From the NCBI RefSeq assembly GCF_000379525.1, contig NZ_KB902564.1, forward strand, positions 62,001-126,000: a DNA stretch of 64,000 bases. Reading direction: 5' to 3'. Shown here piece after piece: positions 34,996 to 43,196 of this stretch; within the stretch, counting starts at the first letter, position 1, and every line of letters starts with the position of its first letter. Origin of the DNA: Lamprocystis purpurea DSM 4197 (lineage in GTDB: Bacteria; Pseudomonadota; Gammaproteobacteria; Chromatiales; Chromatiaceae). The notes under the pieces are model-generated. The model was not told the origin of the DNA, did no database searches, and saw only the letters and a list, made by a program, of their open reading frames with translations. The position numbers and the translations under genes were made by a program.

Positions 34996-36336
34996 GTGTC
35001 GATACGAACGATCGGGGTTGTCGGGGGCGGAATCGGCGGGCTGGCGGCTGCCTGGCTGCTGGATCAGCGCTATGAGGTCACCTTACTGGAGCGTCACGCC
35101 TACGTGGGCGGCCATACCAATACCCTGATGGTCGATCACCCGCGGGGGGCCTTCCCGGTCGACACTGGTTTCATGGTCTTCAACGATCGCAATTATCCGC
35201 TGCTGTGCGGGCTCTTCGATCACCTGGGCGTGACGTCCTACCCGACCACCATGTCGTTCGCGGCCAGTCTGGACGGGGGACGGGTGGAGTACGCCGGGTC
35301 GGACATCAACGGGCTCTTTGGTCAGCGCAGTAACCTGCTGAATCCCAAATTCCTGTGGATGTTGGGCGAGATCCTGCGCTTCAACCGCGAGGCCAAGGCG
35401 TTTCTGGAGCGTCGCGAGCGCGACGGCCTGTCGCTCGGTGAGTTCCTGGAGCGCGGGGGTTACTCGGAGCGCTTCGCCGCGCACTATCTGTTGCCGATGG
35501 CGGCGGCCATCTGGTCCTGTCCGACGCAGCAGATGCGTGCCTTCCCGTTCCTGTCCTTCGCCCGCTTTTTCGATAATCACGGCCTGCTGGATCTGAGCAA
35601 CCGACCCGAGTGGCGGACCGTGACCGGCGGCAGTCAGGCCTATGTCCGGCGTCTGCTGGGCCAACTGCGCGGCACCGTACGCACGGCCGCGGGGGTGCAG
35701 CGGGTCCGCCGTACCCCGGGCGGGGTGGAGGTGCAGACGGTTCAGGGCGAGCGCATGGTCTTCGACAATCTGGTGCTGGGCTGTCACGGCGACGAGGCCC
35801 TGGCGATGATAGAAGACCCGTCCCCATTGGAGAGCGAGCTGCTCGGGTGCTTCCGCTATCAGCGCAATCGCGTCTATCTGCATCAGGACCCGGCGCTGAT
35901 GCCGCGGCGCCGCCGCGTCTGGTCATCCTGGAACTACCTGCGCGGCCCCGGCGTCGCGCCGACCGGTCCGGTGACCGTGACCTATTGGATGAACAGCCTC
36001 CAGGATTTGCCCCCGGATCAGGACTGCTTCGTCAGCTTGAACCCGGTGGAGCCGCCGCGAGCCGAGCTGGTCATCGCGCAGATGGAGTATGACCACCCGG
36101 TCTTCGACACGGCGGCCATTGCCGCCCAGAGCCGGATGCACGAGATCCAGGGCCGTTCCGGGCTCTGGTTCAGCGGCGCCTGGCTGGGGTTCGGCTTCCA
36201 TGAGGATGGTCTGCGGGCGGCGGTCGACGTGGCCGGCGGCCTGGGGGTGTCGGTCCCCTGGGCGACCGCGCGTGCCGGTGCGCCGGTCCGGGCGGTTCCC
36301 GATGCCGCGGCTGTCCCGCGGCCGGTGCGGTCATGA
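34996..36336 (+). CDS. FAD-dependent amine oxidase-like oxidoreductase
   Basis: A 446-residue flavoprotein. The FAD-binding loop GVVGGGIGGLAAAWLL is at the N-terminus, followed by YVGGHTNTL and PVDTGFMVFNDRNYP. GTG 34996 was chosen because GGGGAG lies seven bases upstream and places the dinucleotide fold at residue 6. It starts a four-gene unit with DUF1365, a cyclopropane-fatty-acid synthase-like methyltransferase and an oxygenase. The same set in other proteobacteria modifies membrane acyl chains, so oxidation of a lipid acyl chain is the likely role. Confidence 0.9.
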   Translation: MSIRTIGVVGGGIGGLAAAWLLDQRYEVTLLERHAYVGGHTNTLMVDHPRGAFPVDTGFMVFNDRNYPLLCGLFDHLGVTSYPTTMSFAASLDGGRVEYAGSDINGLFGQRSNLLNPKFLWMLGEILRFNREAKAFLERRERDGLSLGEFLERGGYSERFAAHYLLPMAAAIWSCPTQQMRAFPFLSFARFFDNHGLLDLSNRPEWRTVTGGSQAYVRRLLGQLRGTVRTAAGVQRVRRTPGGVEVQTVQGERMVFDNLVLGCHGDEALAMIEDPSPLESELLGCFRYQRNRVYLHQDPALMPRRRRVWSSWNYLRGPGVAPTGPVTVTYWMNSLQDLPPDQDCFVSLNPVEPPRAELVIAQMEYDHPVFDTAAIAAQSRMHEIQGRSGLWFSGAWLGFGFHEDGLRAAVDVAGGLGVSVPWATARAGAPVRAVPDAAAVPRPVRS

Positions 36337-37100
36337 CCGCCCCGGCCGGACAGCTCCTGTTCGGACAGGTGATGCACCGGCGCTTCTTTCCGGTGCAGTA
36401 CCGTTTCGTCTACGGGGTACTCAGCATGTTGCTGGACCTGGATCGGATCGACGATCTGGCACGGCAGCATCGCTGGTTCTCCCGCAATGGCTTCAATCTG
36501 TTCGCCTTTCACGATCGCGACCATGGGGCCGGGGATGGCGCGTCGCTGCGTGACTGGCTCATGAGCAACATCGCTCGCCTGGGGCTCTCACTGCCCATCG
36601 GTCGGATCGAAATCCAGTGTATGCCGCGGGTCTTCGGCTATGGGTTCAACCCCATGAGCACCTGGTACTGCTATGGCCCCAAGGATGAGCTGCTGGCCAT
36701 CCTGGCCGAGGTCCATAACACCTTTGGGGAGCGTCATGGCTATCTGCTGCATGAGCACGGGGAGCCCATGCAATGGCCGGTGCGGCAGGGACGCGCCAAG
36801 GGCTTCCATGTCTCGCCTTTTGTCGGCATGGCGGCGGATTACCGCTTTCGCTTCGCCCGCGTCGGAGACGAATCCAGCATCGTCATCCACGAATACGAAG
36901 ACGACCGGCTCATGCTGGTCGCGGTCCAGCGGGGCAACCTGCAGGCCTTCACCGATTCCAATCTGTTACGGGCGGCGCTCGCCTTCCCGTTGCTCACCCT
37001 CAAGGTCGTCGCCCTGATTCACTGGCATGCCCTGAAGATTTGGCTGCGCGGCGCGACCTATTATCCCAAGCCCGCGCCGCCCCCCGAGGAGGTTACCTGA
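36333..37100 (+). CDS. DUF1365 family protein
   Basis: A 255-residue protein of the DUF1365 family: HRRFFPVQYRFVYGVLSMLLD at the N-terminus, FGYGFNPMSTWYCYG and EVHNTFGERHGYLL in the middle, and KGFHVSPFVGM later. It overlaps the preceding stop by four bases (ATGA) and its own stop overlaps the next start (TGATG). The biochemical role is unknown; the gene is almost always next to a CFA-type methyltransferase and an FAD oxidase, as here. Confidence 0.92.
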   Translation: MTAPAGQLLFGQVMHRRFFPVQYRFVYGVLSMLLDLDRIDDLARQHRWFSRNGFNLFAFHDRDHGAGDGASLRDWLMSNIARLGLSLPIGRIEIQCMPRVFGYGFNPMSTWYCYGPKDELLAILAEVHNTFGERHGYLLHEHGEPMQWPVRQGRAKGFHVSPFVGMAADYRFRFARVGDESSIVIHEYEDDRLMLVAVQRGNLQAFTDSNLLRAALAFPLLTLKVVALIHWHALKIWLRGATYYPKPAPPPEEVT

Positions 37101-38341
37101 TGTCTGCGGAGGAAATACTCGATTGCCCGCCCCAGGCCGTGCCGGATCGTCCGGCCAGGGTGGGGCGCCTGTTCGGCGGCTTTTGCCGTCACCTCGCCTT
37201 CGGGAGTCTGCTGCTGCGTTTCCCCGACGGTCGTGCCGATCTGTACCGCGGCCGGTTCGCCGGCCCGACGGGTGAACTGGTGATCACCAGGCCCTGGCGC
37301 TTTCTCAGGCGGCTGGTCATCCGCGGCGAGATTGGTTTCGCCGAGGCGTACATGGAGGGTGAGTGGCGCACCCCCGACCTGCCGGTGCTGCTGGACCTGC
37401 TTCAACTCAATGCCGAGCATCTGGGTGCGGGTCCCAAGGGGTTGGTCTGGTCGCGCTGGTTCAACCGGCTCACGCACCGGCTGCGTGACAATCATCGCCG
37501 CAACAGCCGCCGCAACATCGCCCGGCATTACGATCTGGGCAATGCGTTCTACCAGTTGTGGCTGGACCCGAGCATGACCTATTCCGCGGCCCTGTTCGCG
37601 GATGTGGAGCGCGAGCCGCTGGCGGAGGCCCAGGCGCGCAAGTATGAGCGTTTGCTCGACGACCTTGGCGCCCGGCCCGGCGAGCACATCCTGGAGATTG
37701 GCTGCGGCTGGGGCGGGCTGGCCGAAGCCGCGGCGCGCCGCGGACTCAAAGTCACCGGGGTGACCCTGTCACGGGAACAACTGGACTTTGCCCGTGCCCG
37801 CATCGCCGACGCCGGGTTGGCCGAACAGGTGGAACTGCGGCTGCAGGATTACCGGGACATCCGCGGTCAGTTCGACCATGTGGTCTCGATCGAGATGCTG
37901 GAAGCCGTAGGCGAGGCCTATTGGCCGGTCTACTTCGGTGCACTGCGCCGTCTGGTCCGACCGGGCGGGCGCATCGCGCTGCAGGTCATCACCATGAACG
38001 AGGACGACTTCCCCAACTATCGCCGCACTGCCGATTTCATCCAGCTTTACATCTTTCCGGGCGGCATGTTGCCCACCCCGGAGCGGCTCCAGTCCGCGGC
38101 CGGCGCGGCCGGGCTCGTGCATCTTGAAAGCCGCTGGTCGGGTGCCGACTACGCCGAGACCCTGCGCCGTTGGCGCCGGAGTTTCCACGAAGCCGAGTCG
38201 GCCATCGACGCGCTGGGTTACGATGCGCGTTTCCGGCGGATGTGGGACTACTATCTGGCCTACTGTGAGGTCGGCTTCGACAGCGGTGTCACCGATCTCG
38301 TCCAAACGCTCTATCAGGTTCCGGCGCAGACCAGCAATTGA
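37100..38341 (+). CDS. Cyclopropane-fatty-acyl-phospholipid synthase family methyltransferase
   Basis: A 413-residue SAM-dependent methyltransferase. The family block RNIARHYDLGNAFYQLWLD, MTYSAALF, the SAM loop ILEIGCGWGGLAEAAA and VSIEMLEAVGEAYWP are all present, as is the late motif DFIQLYIFPGGMLPT. These enzymes methylate a double bond of phospholipid acyl chains, giving cyclopropane or methyl-branched (and in some operons furan) fatty acids. In this four-gene setting a product other than simple cyclopropane is plausible. ATG 37100 overlaps the DUF1365 stop. Confidence 0.93.
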   Translation: MSAEEILDCPPQAVPDRPARVGRLFGGFCRHLAFGSLLLRFPDGRADLYRGRFAGPTGELVITRPWRFLRRLVIRGEIGFAEAYMEGEWRTPDLPVLLDLLQLNAEHLGAGPKGLVWSRWFNRLTHRLRDNHRRNSRRNIARHYDLGNAFYQLWLDPSMTYSAALFADVEREPLAEAQARKYERLLDDLGARPGEHILEIGCGWGGLAEAAARRGLKVTGVTLSREQLDFARARIADAGLAEQVELRLQDYRDIRGQFDHVVSIEMLEAVGEAYWPVYFGALRRLVRPGGRIALQVITMNEDDFPNYRRTADFIQLYIFPGGMLPTPERLQSAAGAAGLVHLESRWSGADYAETLRRWRRSFHEAESAIDALGYDARFRRMWDYYLAYCEVGFDSGVTDLVQTLYQVPAQTSN

Positions 38342-38347
38342 ACACCC

Positions 38348-38989
38348 ATGAACGTCACTGACAGGCCCCAGGCCGCCGCGGACGCGGCGGCCTACGCCCG
38401 TATCGCCGACGCACTCGCCGGACCCGGCTGGTGTCTGACCGGCGGCTTCCTGTCCGCGGCGCAACTCGATGCGTTGCGCGTACAGGCCGATACGCTCGAT
38501 CGCCAAGGGGCGTTCAAACCCGCTGGAGTCGGCCGGGCCGCCGATCTGGCGATCCGCTCCACCATCCGCTCGGATCGCGTTTGCTGGCTGGATCCCGAGT
38601 CCCGCGACGGCGCCATCGGCGCCTATCTGGCCCAACTCGAAGACCTGCGGCAAACCCTCAACCGCGATCTCTGCCTTGGTCTTTTCAACTTCGAGGGTCA
38701 CCTCGCCATCTATCCGCCGGGGTCTTTCTATCGCCGCCACCTGGATCAGTTCCGCGGCGTGGAACTGCGCACCCTGACCTGCATTCTTTACCTCAACCCC
38801 GACTGGCAGCCGGCGGACGGTGGTCTGCTGCGCATCTACACCGATCCTGATCGGCCGGATCACTATGAGGAGGTTGCGCCGATCGGCGGCACCCTGGTGA
38901 CCTTCCTTAGCGCCAGCTTTGAGCATGAGGTCATGCTCGCCAGCCGTGAGCGCTTGAGTCTGACTGGGTGGTTTAAGCGGCGCGGGTGA
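38348..38989 (+). CDS. 2OG-Fe(II) oxygenase (prolyl-4-hydroxylase-like)
   Basis: A 213-residue dioxygenase of the SM-20/prolyl-hydroxylase type. The iron ligands are in FYRRHLDQF (His-x-Asp) and SFEHEVMLA (second His), and the 2-oxoglutarate Arg in SRERLSLTGWFKRR. It starts six bases after the CFA-type gene, so it is the last gene of the lipid operon or a tightly linked one. The substrate is unknown; hydroxylation of a protein or of the modified lipid are both possible. Confidence 0.88.
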   Translation: MNVTDRPQAAADAAAYARIADALAGPGWCLTGGFLSAAQLDALRVQADTLDRQGAFKPAGVGRAADLAIRSTIRSDRVCWLDPESRDGAIGAYLAQLEDLRQTLNRDLCLGLFNFEGHLAIYPPGSFYRRHLDQFRGVELRTLTCILYLNPDWQPADGGLLRIYTDPDRPDHYEEVAPIGGTLVTFLSASFEHEVMLASRERLSLTGWFKRRG

Positions 38990-39011
38990 CGGCGGCGGCC
39001 TTGATCACCAT

Positions 39012-39134
39012 TCAGGCCGCAGGGTGGCCGGAACGATGATCAATGCCGGCGATGATTCCTAAGATGTCGTCTGAGTCCTCTACCAACTCGCTGTAGATAT
39101 AGTTGTATCCTTCATCTCGTGCAGACGGATTCAT
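39012..39134 (-). pseudogene. Truncated small gene ending in a dispersed repeat
   Basis: A 40-residue frame (NYIYSELVEDSDDILGII, then AGIDHRSGHP) starts with ATGA overlap after the gene at 39131-39325. The first 28 residues look like the N-terminus of a longer conserved hypothetical protein (IYSKLVxxxDDxxGxxAY type). The remainder is the translation of the repeat GGCATTGATCATCGTTCCGG, also found at 57517-57540. The gene was evidently cut at the repeat. Confidence 0.55.
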
Positions 39135-39325
39135 GAAGTGGTCTTCAGTTTTCGAGAGGCCGTCTTAAAAGCGGCCTTAAGTTCAGCGCGAGAGACGAAC
39201 CTGCCGGTAGCTGAGTGGCGAATGACAAAGCCATCCCCTGATCTCTTTGCGGACATGATCCGGTTGTTCGCACTCTTGAGCGCAAACGGAGTGACATAGC
39301 TTTTCGTGCTCTTTGGCTTTTCCAT
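39131..39325 (-). CDS. Small basic hypothetical protein
   Basis: A 64-residue Lys/Ser-rich protein (SKRSGDGFVIRHSATGRFVSRAEL-type sequence in its centre) of unknown family. Its base composition is noticeably less GC-rich than its neighbours. Its stop overlaps the start of a truncated frame at 39134, suggesting the first gene of a two-gene cassette, possibly a toxin-antitoxin or mobile cassette. No function can be assigned. Confidence 0.55.
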   Translation of the reverse strand: MEKPKSTKSYVTPFALKSANNRIMSAKRSGDGFVIRHSATGRFVSRAELKAAFKTASRKLKTTS

Positions 39326-39573
39326 GGGTCAATACCTATTCAGATGAGTCCTGCGCCGTAACGACGCTGGTTAAGCAGGCTATTGGGAGTCAATTGTAGA
39401 CCATTTTCCGGCGTGCGGGCGAGGGCGAGCGCAGGCCGGGGGCGGCCTGTCCCGTGTGGCGGGTGAGCCGCGGCGTCTCGGCGGGGACCGGCGCGGTCAC
39501 CACCTCTTGACCACGCTCGGGTTGCCTCTGGAGCCGCTGGTACGCGCGGCCGAAGGCGATGCGGAACAGCCAG

Positions 39574-39681
39574 TCAGGCCGCCTCGTCCGCATAGAGCCA
39601 CTTCTGAAACCCGGCGAAGACCTGCCCGATCTCCGCTGCGCTCCCGAGATCCGCGACCGCATCGGCGATGGAACCGCGCTA
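39574..39681 (-). other. Stranded C-terminal coding segment of hsdR behind an in-frame amber codon
   Basis: After the TAG at 39681-39679 the same frame continues for 34 codons (SIADAVADLGSAAEIGQVF, AGFQKWLYADEAA) to a TGA at 39576-39574. This text matches the normal C-terminus of the HsdR family, which usually reads LLRLKY before it, so a Tyr codon has probably become TAG. Confidence 0.8.
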
Positions 39682-41985
39682 CTTGAGCCGCAGCAGCGGT
39701 GCCAGCTTCTCCTGGTTCAGCTCCTCGACGCCGCTCCGCACATAGTGAGACAGCACAAAATCGAGGAACACTTGCTGCCGGGTGGAGAAGTGCGTACTGA
39801 TGATGACCTTCGCCCGTGCCGCGCGCTCGGCGCGCGTAAGCGGGGCCACTGCATAGCCGACGTAAGCCAATACGTCGAACAGATCGCTGTGCTCCGCCGC
39901 GATGAGCCGCTGCATCTGCGCGAGTTGTTCTTGACCGAAGCCGTGTTCCGCCAATCCAGCCAGCAATCGCGTGCGGGTGTCCGGCAGGCTCCAGAGTGCG
40001 CGCAGTTCCGCCTCGTCCTTGAAGAAGGCCGGCAGCCGGCCGAACAGCGCCTCCATGAACTGCTGGGCGGACATGGGCGTCCCGTCCGGGTGCCAGAAGG
40101 AGGTCACCAGCGTATTCTGGATCGCCCGCTCCTTGCCGTCCGCGAGCGTCACGCGCGTCTTCACCTTCTTCCCGCAGCCGCAGGGCAACGTGCCACAGAC
40201 CGGACAGCGCGTCTCCGGCTCCCTGACGCAGACGCACGGCAACCGTCCGCAGCGGGCGCAGGGCTCGGGGTCCGCGCTCCCGCAGACACAAGGGGCCGCT
40301 CCGCACCGCGTGCAGGGCTCGGGCGCGACCGGCTCTCCGTCCCACTGCGGATCGCTGAAGTGGTGGTGCGCCTTCACGAAGTCCAGGATCGTAAAATAGT
40401 CCTTGCCGTCGTAGAGCCGGGTGCCGCGGCCGATGATCTGCTTGAATTCCACCATCGAACGGATCGGGCGCAGCAGCGCGATATGGCGCACATTGCGCGC
40501 GTCGACCCCGGTCGAGAGCTTCTGCGACGTGGTGAGGATGGTCGGGATGGTCTTCTCGTTATCCTGAAAATCGCGCAGGTGCTGCTCGCCCAAGGCGCCG
40601 TCGTCCGCGGTCACCCGATGACAGTAATTCGGGTCCGGGCTCGTCTTCAGTTGATTGATGAGGTCGCGGATGGCGAGCGCGTGCGCCTGGTTCGAGCAGA
40701 ACACCAGGGTCTTTTCGCGCGGGTCGATCTGCGACAGCAGGATCTCGACGCGCTTCTGCTCGCGCTCGCGGATTTCAATGATCCGGTTGAAGTCTTTTTC
40801 CTCGTATCGCTTGCCCGCCTCGATCTCGCCCTCGACCACGGTATCGTCCGGCGTATAGACGTAGTCGTCGAGCGTGGTCGCAATCTGTTTCACGCGGAAG
40901 GGGGTGAGGAACCCGTCGTTGATCCCCTCCTTGAGCGAATAGGTGAAGACCGGCTCGCCGAAATAGGCGTAGGTATCGCCGTTCTCCTTCCGCCTGGGGG
41001 TCGCGGTGAGCCCAAGCTGCACGGCCGGCGCGAAATGCTCCAGGATGCCGCGCCACTGGCTCTCGTCGTTCGCGCCGCCGCGGTGACACTCGTCGACCAC
41101 GATGAAGTCGAAAAAATCCGGCGGGTAGTCGCCGAACCAGGGCGACGGCTGCCCGTCTTTCGGCGGCCCGCTCATGAAGGTCTGGAAGATGGTGAAGAAC
41201 AGGCTCCCGTTCGTCGGCACCCGCCCCTTGCGGCGGATATCCGCGGGGTCGATCCGCACCAGCGCATCCTCGGGGAAAGCCGAGAAGGCGTTGTAGGCCT
41301 GATCCGCCAGGATGTTGCGGTCGGCGAGGAACAGGATGCGCGGCCGGCGGGTCGGTTCCCCGTCACGCGTCCAGTCGGCGAGGTTCCAGCGGCTGTGAAA
41401 GAGCGTCCAGGCAATCTGGAACGCGATGAAGGTCTTGCCGGTGCCGGTCGCGAGCGTGAGCAGGATACGCAGCCGTCCAGCGACGATCGCCGCCAGCACC
41501 CGCTCGGCGGCGATGTCCTGATAGTAGCGGCTCTGGAAGTAGCCGCCCCGGTCCTCGAAGGGCACGGCCGCAAACCGGTCGCGCCAGCGGTTCGGGGCCG
41601 CAAAGGTCCGGTCCCACAGTGCGTCCGGTGACGGAAAGCCTGCGAGTTCGCACTCGGCGCCCGTTTCCATATCGATCTCGTAGAATCCCTGTCCATTGCT
41701 TGAATAGGCGAAACGCACGCACAGCCGGCCGGCGTAGTCCTTGGTCTGCATCACCCCCTCGGTCAGCAGCTTCGCCCAGGCCTTCGCCTCCAGGGTCGCG
41801 AGCTTGTGGTTCCTGTACGCCAGCACATAGTCCGCTTTGAGCGGCATCGCGCGCCGGCCGTGGCCCTGGAGCCGCCCGAGCGTGATCGGATATTCGCGCA
41901 GAATCCGGCTCCCCTCGACCACGCCCCAACCCGCGGCCTTGAGGGCGGGGTCGATGTGCTCGGCTCGGGTTTCGGATTCGTTCAT
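39679..41985 (-). CDS. hsdR: Type I restriction enzyme R subunit (C-terminus cut by an amber codon)
   Basis: HsdR is the translocating and cleaving subunit of a type I restriction system. The 768-residue product has the nuclease motif ADYVLAYRNHKLATLEAKAW, helicase Walker A TLATGTGKTFIAFQIAW, DECHRGG box, LGLTATP motif III and the motif VI region QIIGRGTRL. A Cys-rich insert near residues 555-610 has three CxxC-x4-CxC units (EPCTRCGAAPCVC and two more) where relatives have one. Translation stops at TAG 39679, but 34 further family-matching codons follow. The loss of the last ~35 residues may weaken assembly with HsdM/HsdS. It is the third gene of hsdM-hsdS-hsdR. Confidence 0.92.
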   Translation of the reverse strand: MNESETRAEHIDPALKAAGWGVVEGSRILREYPITLGRLQGHGRRAMPLKADYVLAYRNHKLATLEAKAWAKLLTEGVMQTKDYAGRLCVRFAYSSNGQGFYEIDMETGAECELAGFPSPDALWDRTFAAPNRWRDRFAAVPFEDRGGYFQSRYYQDIAAERVLAAIVAGRLRILLTLATGTGKTFIAFQIAWTLFHSRWNLADWTRDGEPTRRPRILFLADRNILADQAYNAFSAFPEDALVRIDPADIRRKGRVPTNGSLFFTIFQTFMSGPPKDGQPSPWFGDYPPDFFDFIVVDECHRGGANDESQWRGILEHFAPAVQLGLTATPRRKENGDTYAYFGEPVFTYSLKEGINDGFLTPFRVKQIATTLDDYVYTPDDTVVEGEIEAGKRYEEKDFNRIIEIREREQKRVEILLSQIDPREKTLVFCSNQAHALAIRDLINQLKTSPDPNYCHRVTADDGALGEQHLRDFQDNEKTIPTILTTSQKLSTGVDARNVRHIALLRPIRSMVEFKQIIGRGTRLYDGKDYFTILDFVKAHHHFSDPQWDGEPVAPEPCTRCGAAPCVCGSADPEPCARCGRLPCVCVREPETRCPVCGTLPCGCGKKVKTRVTLADGKERAIQNTLVTSFWHPDGTPMSAQQFMEALFGRLPAFFKDEAELRALWSLPDTRTRLLAGLAEHGFGQEQLAQMQRLIAAEHSDLFDVLAYVGYAVAPLTRAERAARAKVIISTHFSTRQQVFLDFVLSHYVRSGVEELNQEKLAPLLRLK
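40165..40320 (-). repeat. Tandem ~54-base repeat encoding CxxC-x4-CxC units in hsdR
   Basis: Three consecutive 18-residue units, each with the pattern Cys-x2-Cys-Gly-x2-Pro-Cys-x-Cys. Units one and two are the most alike (EPCTRCGAAPCVC, EPCARCGRLPCVC); the third (TRCPVCGTLPCGC) is more diverged. Confidence 0.75.
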
Positions 41986-41993
41986 GGTCGTTT

Positions 41994-43196
41994 TCAGAGT
42001 TGGCCAGTGAAGGCGTGGTGCAGGAGCGACTTCTTGAGAGCGTCGAGTTGTTCGAGCTTCCGGCGGTAGGTCGATTCGAGGTTTTGCGTTTCTGCGCGGA
42101 GGTAGTCGAGATCTTCCGCAATGACTCTTTGCTCCGCTGGCGTCGGGATTGCTATCCTATACTTAGCGACGCTCTTTGCTCCAAGATTCGGTTGAGCAGC
42201 GCCATTGTCATAAAGTTTGATAAGGCGCTGGCCGAATGGACTGGTTAGAAAATAGTAAAGGAACCGGGAGTCGACTAAGTCGCCAGGGCGGATGATGACC
42301 AGCGAGGACGCAACAGCGCCTATAGTGAGAGGATCAACTATTGCGGTTTTCCCGAGCGTTGCACCACGCAGGCAATAAACCAAGTCTCCTGACTTAATCT
42401 TACCACTACGAAGAGAATCGAATTTCTCCCGAGTAATATAGTTCATCTCACGAATAGACAGAGTTCCATCCGGTTCGATATGCCCTGTGTTAATCCAGGG
42501 TATGCCCGATTCCACATATTCGGATCGGTTTGGGTAATTTTTTCCGCGATCACCGTTCTCAAACTCACACACGTCTCCTAACTTCTTTTGCTCCCATTCT
42601 TTCCCTTCTCGAGTAAAGATCGCATCTAATTCACTCTCAAAGATCGCGCGAGCGTTCTTGAGGTTATTTTCGGCGTTTGCCTTGGCGACAACGATTCCCT
42701 CAAATACTTTGTCGAGGATGCCGACGATGCGCTGTTGTTCGGGAAGCGGAGGGATCGGTACGGCTATCTCTTTTAGCTTTCCGGCTGACAGTTCTCTGAA
42801 GGTCGCGCCAGTGCCTAGCGAGTCGAGCATCTCAACGATGCTGGAGAGATAGTAGTATAAAAACTTGTGGTGAAGTTCCTTCGCTGGAACCAAACCTTTG
42901 CAGCCCTGGTTCGTAGACATTGGCTTAGTATTGATAACCAAGTGGCCAATTGGAGCACGCGAAGAAAGAATGACAGAGTGAGAGGGCAACAGCCGCGCCG
43001 AGCTATCACGGAGACCGAGATCGGAAATCTTGCGCTCGGTGTCGTCGACATAGTGGGTGGGGCGCTTGCCCATTTCGGCAGGTGTAATCCAGCGATGTTC
43101 TCCACCCCAGTATTCCGGAACGCCAGTCTTAGGCGTTCCGCCGTTCACGACGTCGCACACTTCGCCCAATGATTTACTTTGCCAATCCGTTTTCAT
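41994..43196 (-). CDS. hsdS: Type I restriction-modification specificity subunit S
   Basis: A 400-residue HsdS with two target-recognition domains, each followed by a conserved helix: first TRD ~1-150 ending IPIPPLPEQQRIVGILDKV, second ~200-350 ending IAIPTPAEQRVIAEDL. The protein determines which bipartite DNA sequence is methylated or cut. The gene overlaps hsdM by four bases. Its recognition-domain DNA, especially 42150-42900, is clearly richer in A and T than hsdM and hsdR, as expected from domain shuffling between species. Confidence 0.94.
   Translation of the reverse strand: MKTDWQSKSLGEVCDVVNGGTPKTGVPEYWGGEHRWITPAEMGKRPTHYVDDTERKISDLGLRDSSARLLPSHSVILSSRAPIGHLVINTKPMSTNQGCKGLVPAKELHHKFLYYYLSSIVEMLDSLGTGATFRELSAGKLKEIAVPIPPLPEQQRIVGILDKVFEGIVVAKANAENNLKNARAIFESELDAIFTREGKEWEQKKLGDVCEFENGDRGKNYPNRSEYVESGIPWINTGHIEPDGTLSIREMNYITREKFDSLRSGKIKSGDLVYCLRGATLGKTAIVDPLTIGAVASSLVIIRPGDLVDSRFLYYFLTSPFGQRLIKLYDNGAAQPNLGAKSVAKYRIAIPTPAEQRVIAEDLDYLRAETQNLESTYRRKLEQLDALKKSLLHHAFTGQL

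Noticed and set aside
39390-39573. A further gene on the minus strand after hsdR
   Set aside because: Frames here give only Arg/Pro-rich text; the bases are the untranslated tail beyond the stranded hsdR C-terminus.
39574-41985. Pyrrolysine or other recoding at the hsdR amber codon
   Set aside because: Nothing in the window supports recoding, and the family has Tyr at the site, one base away from TAG. A point mutation or sequencing error is simpler.
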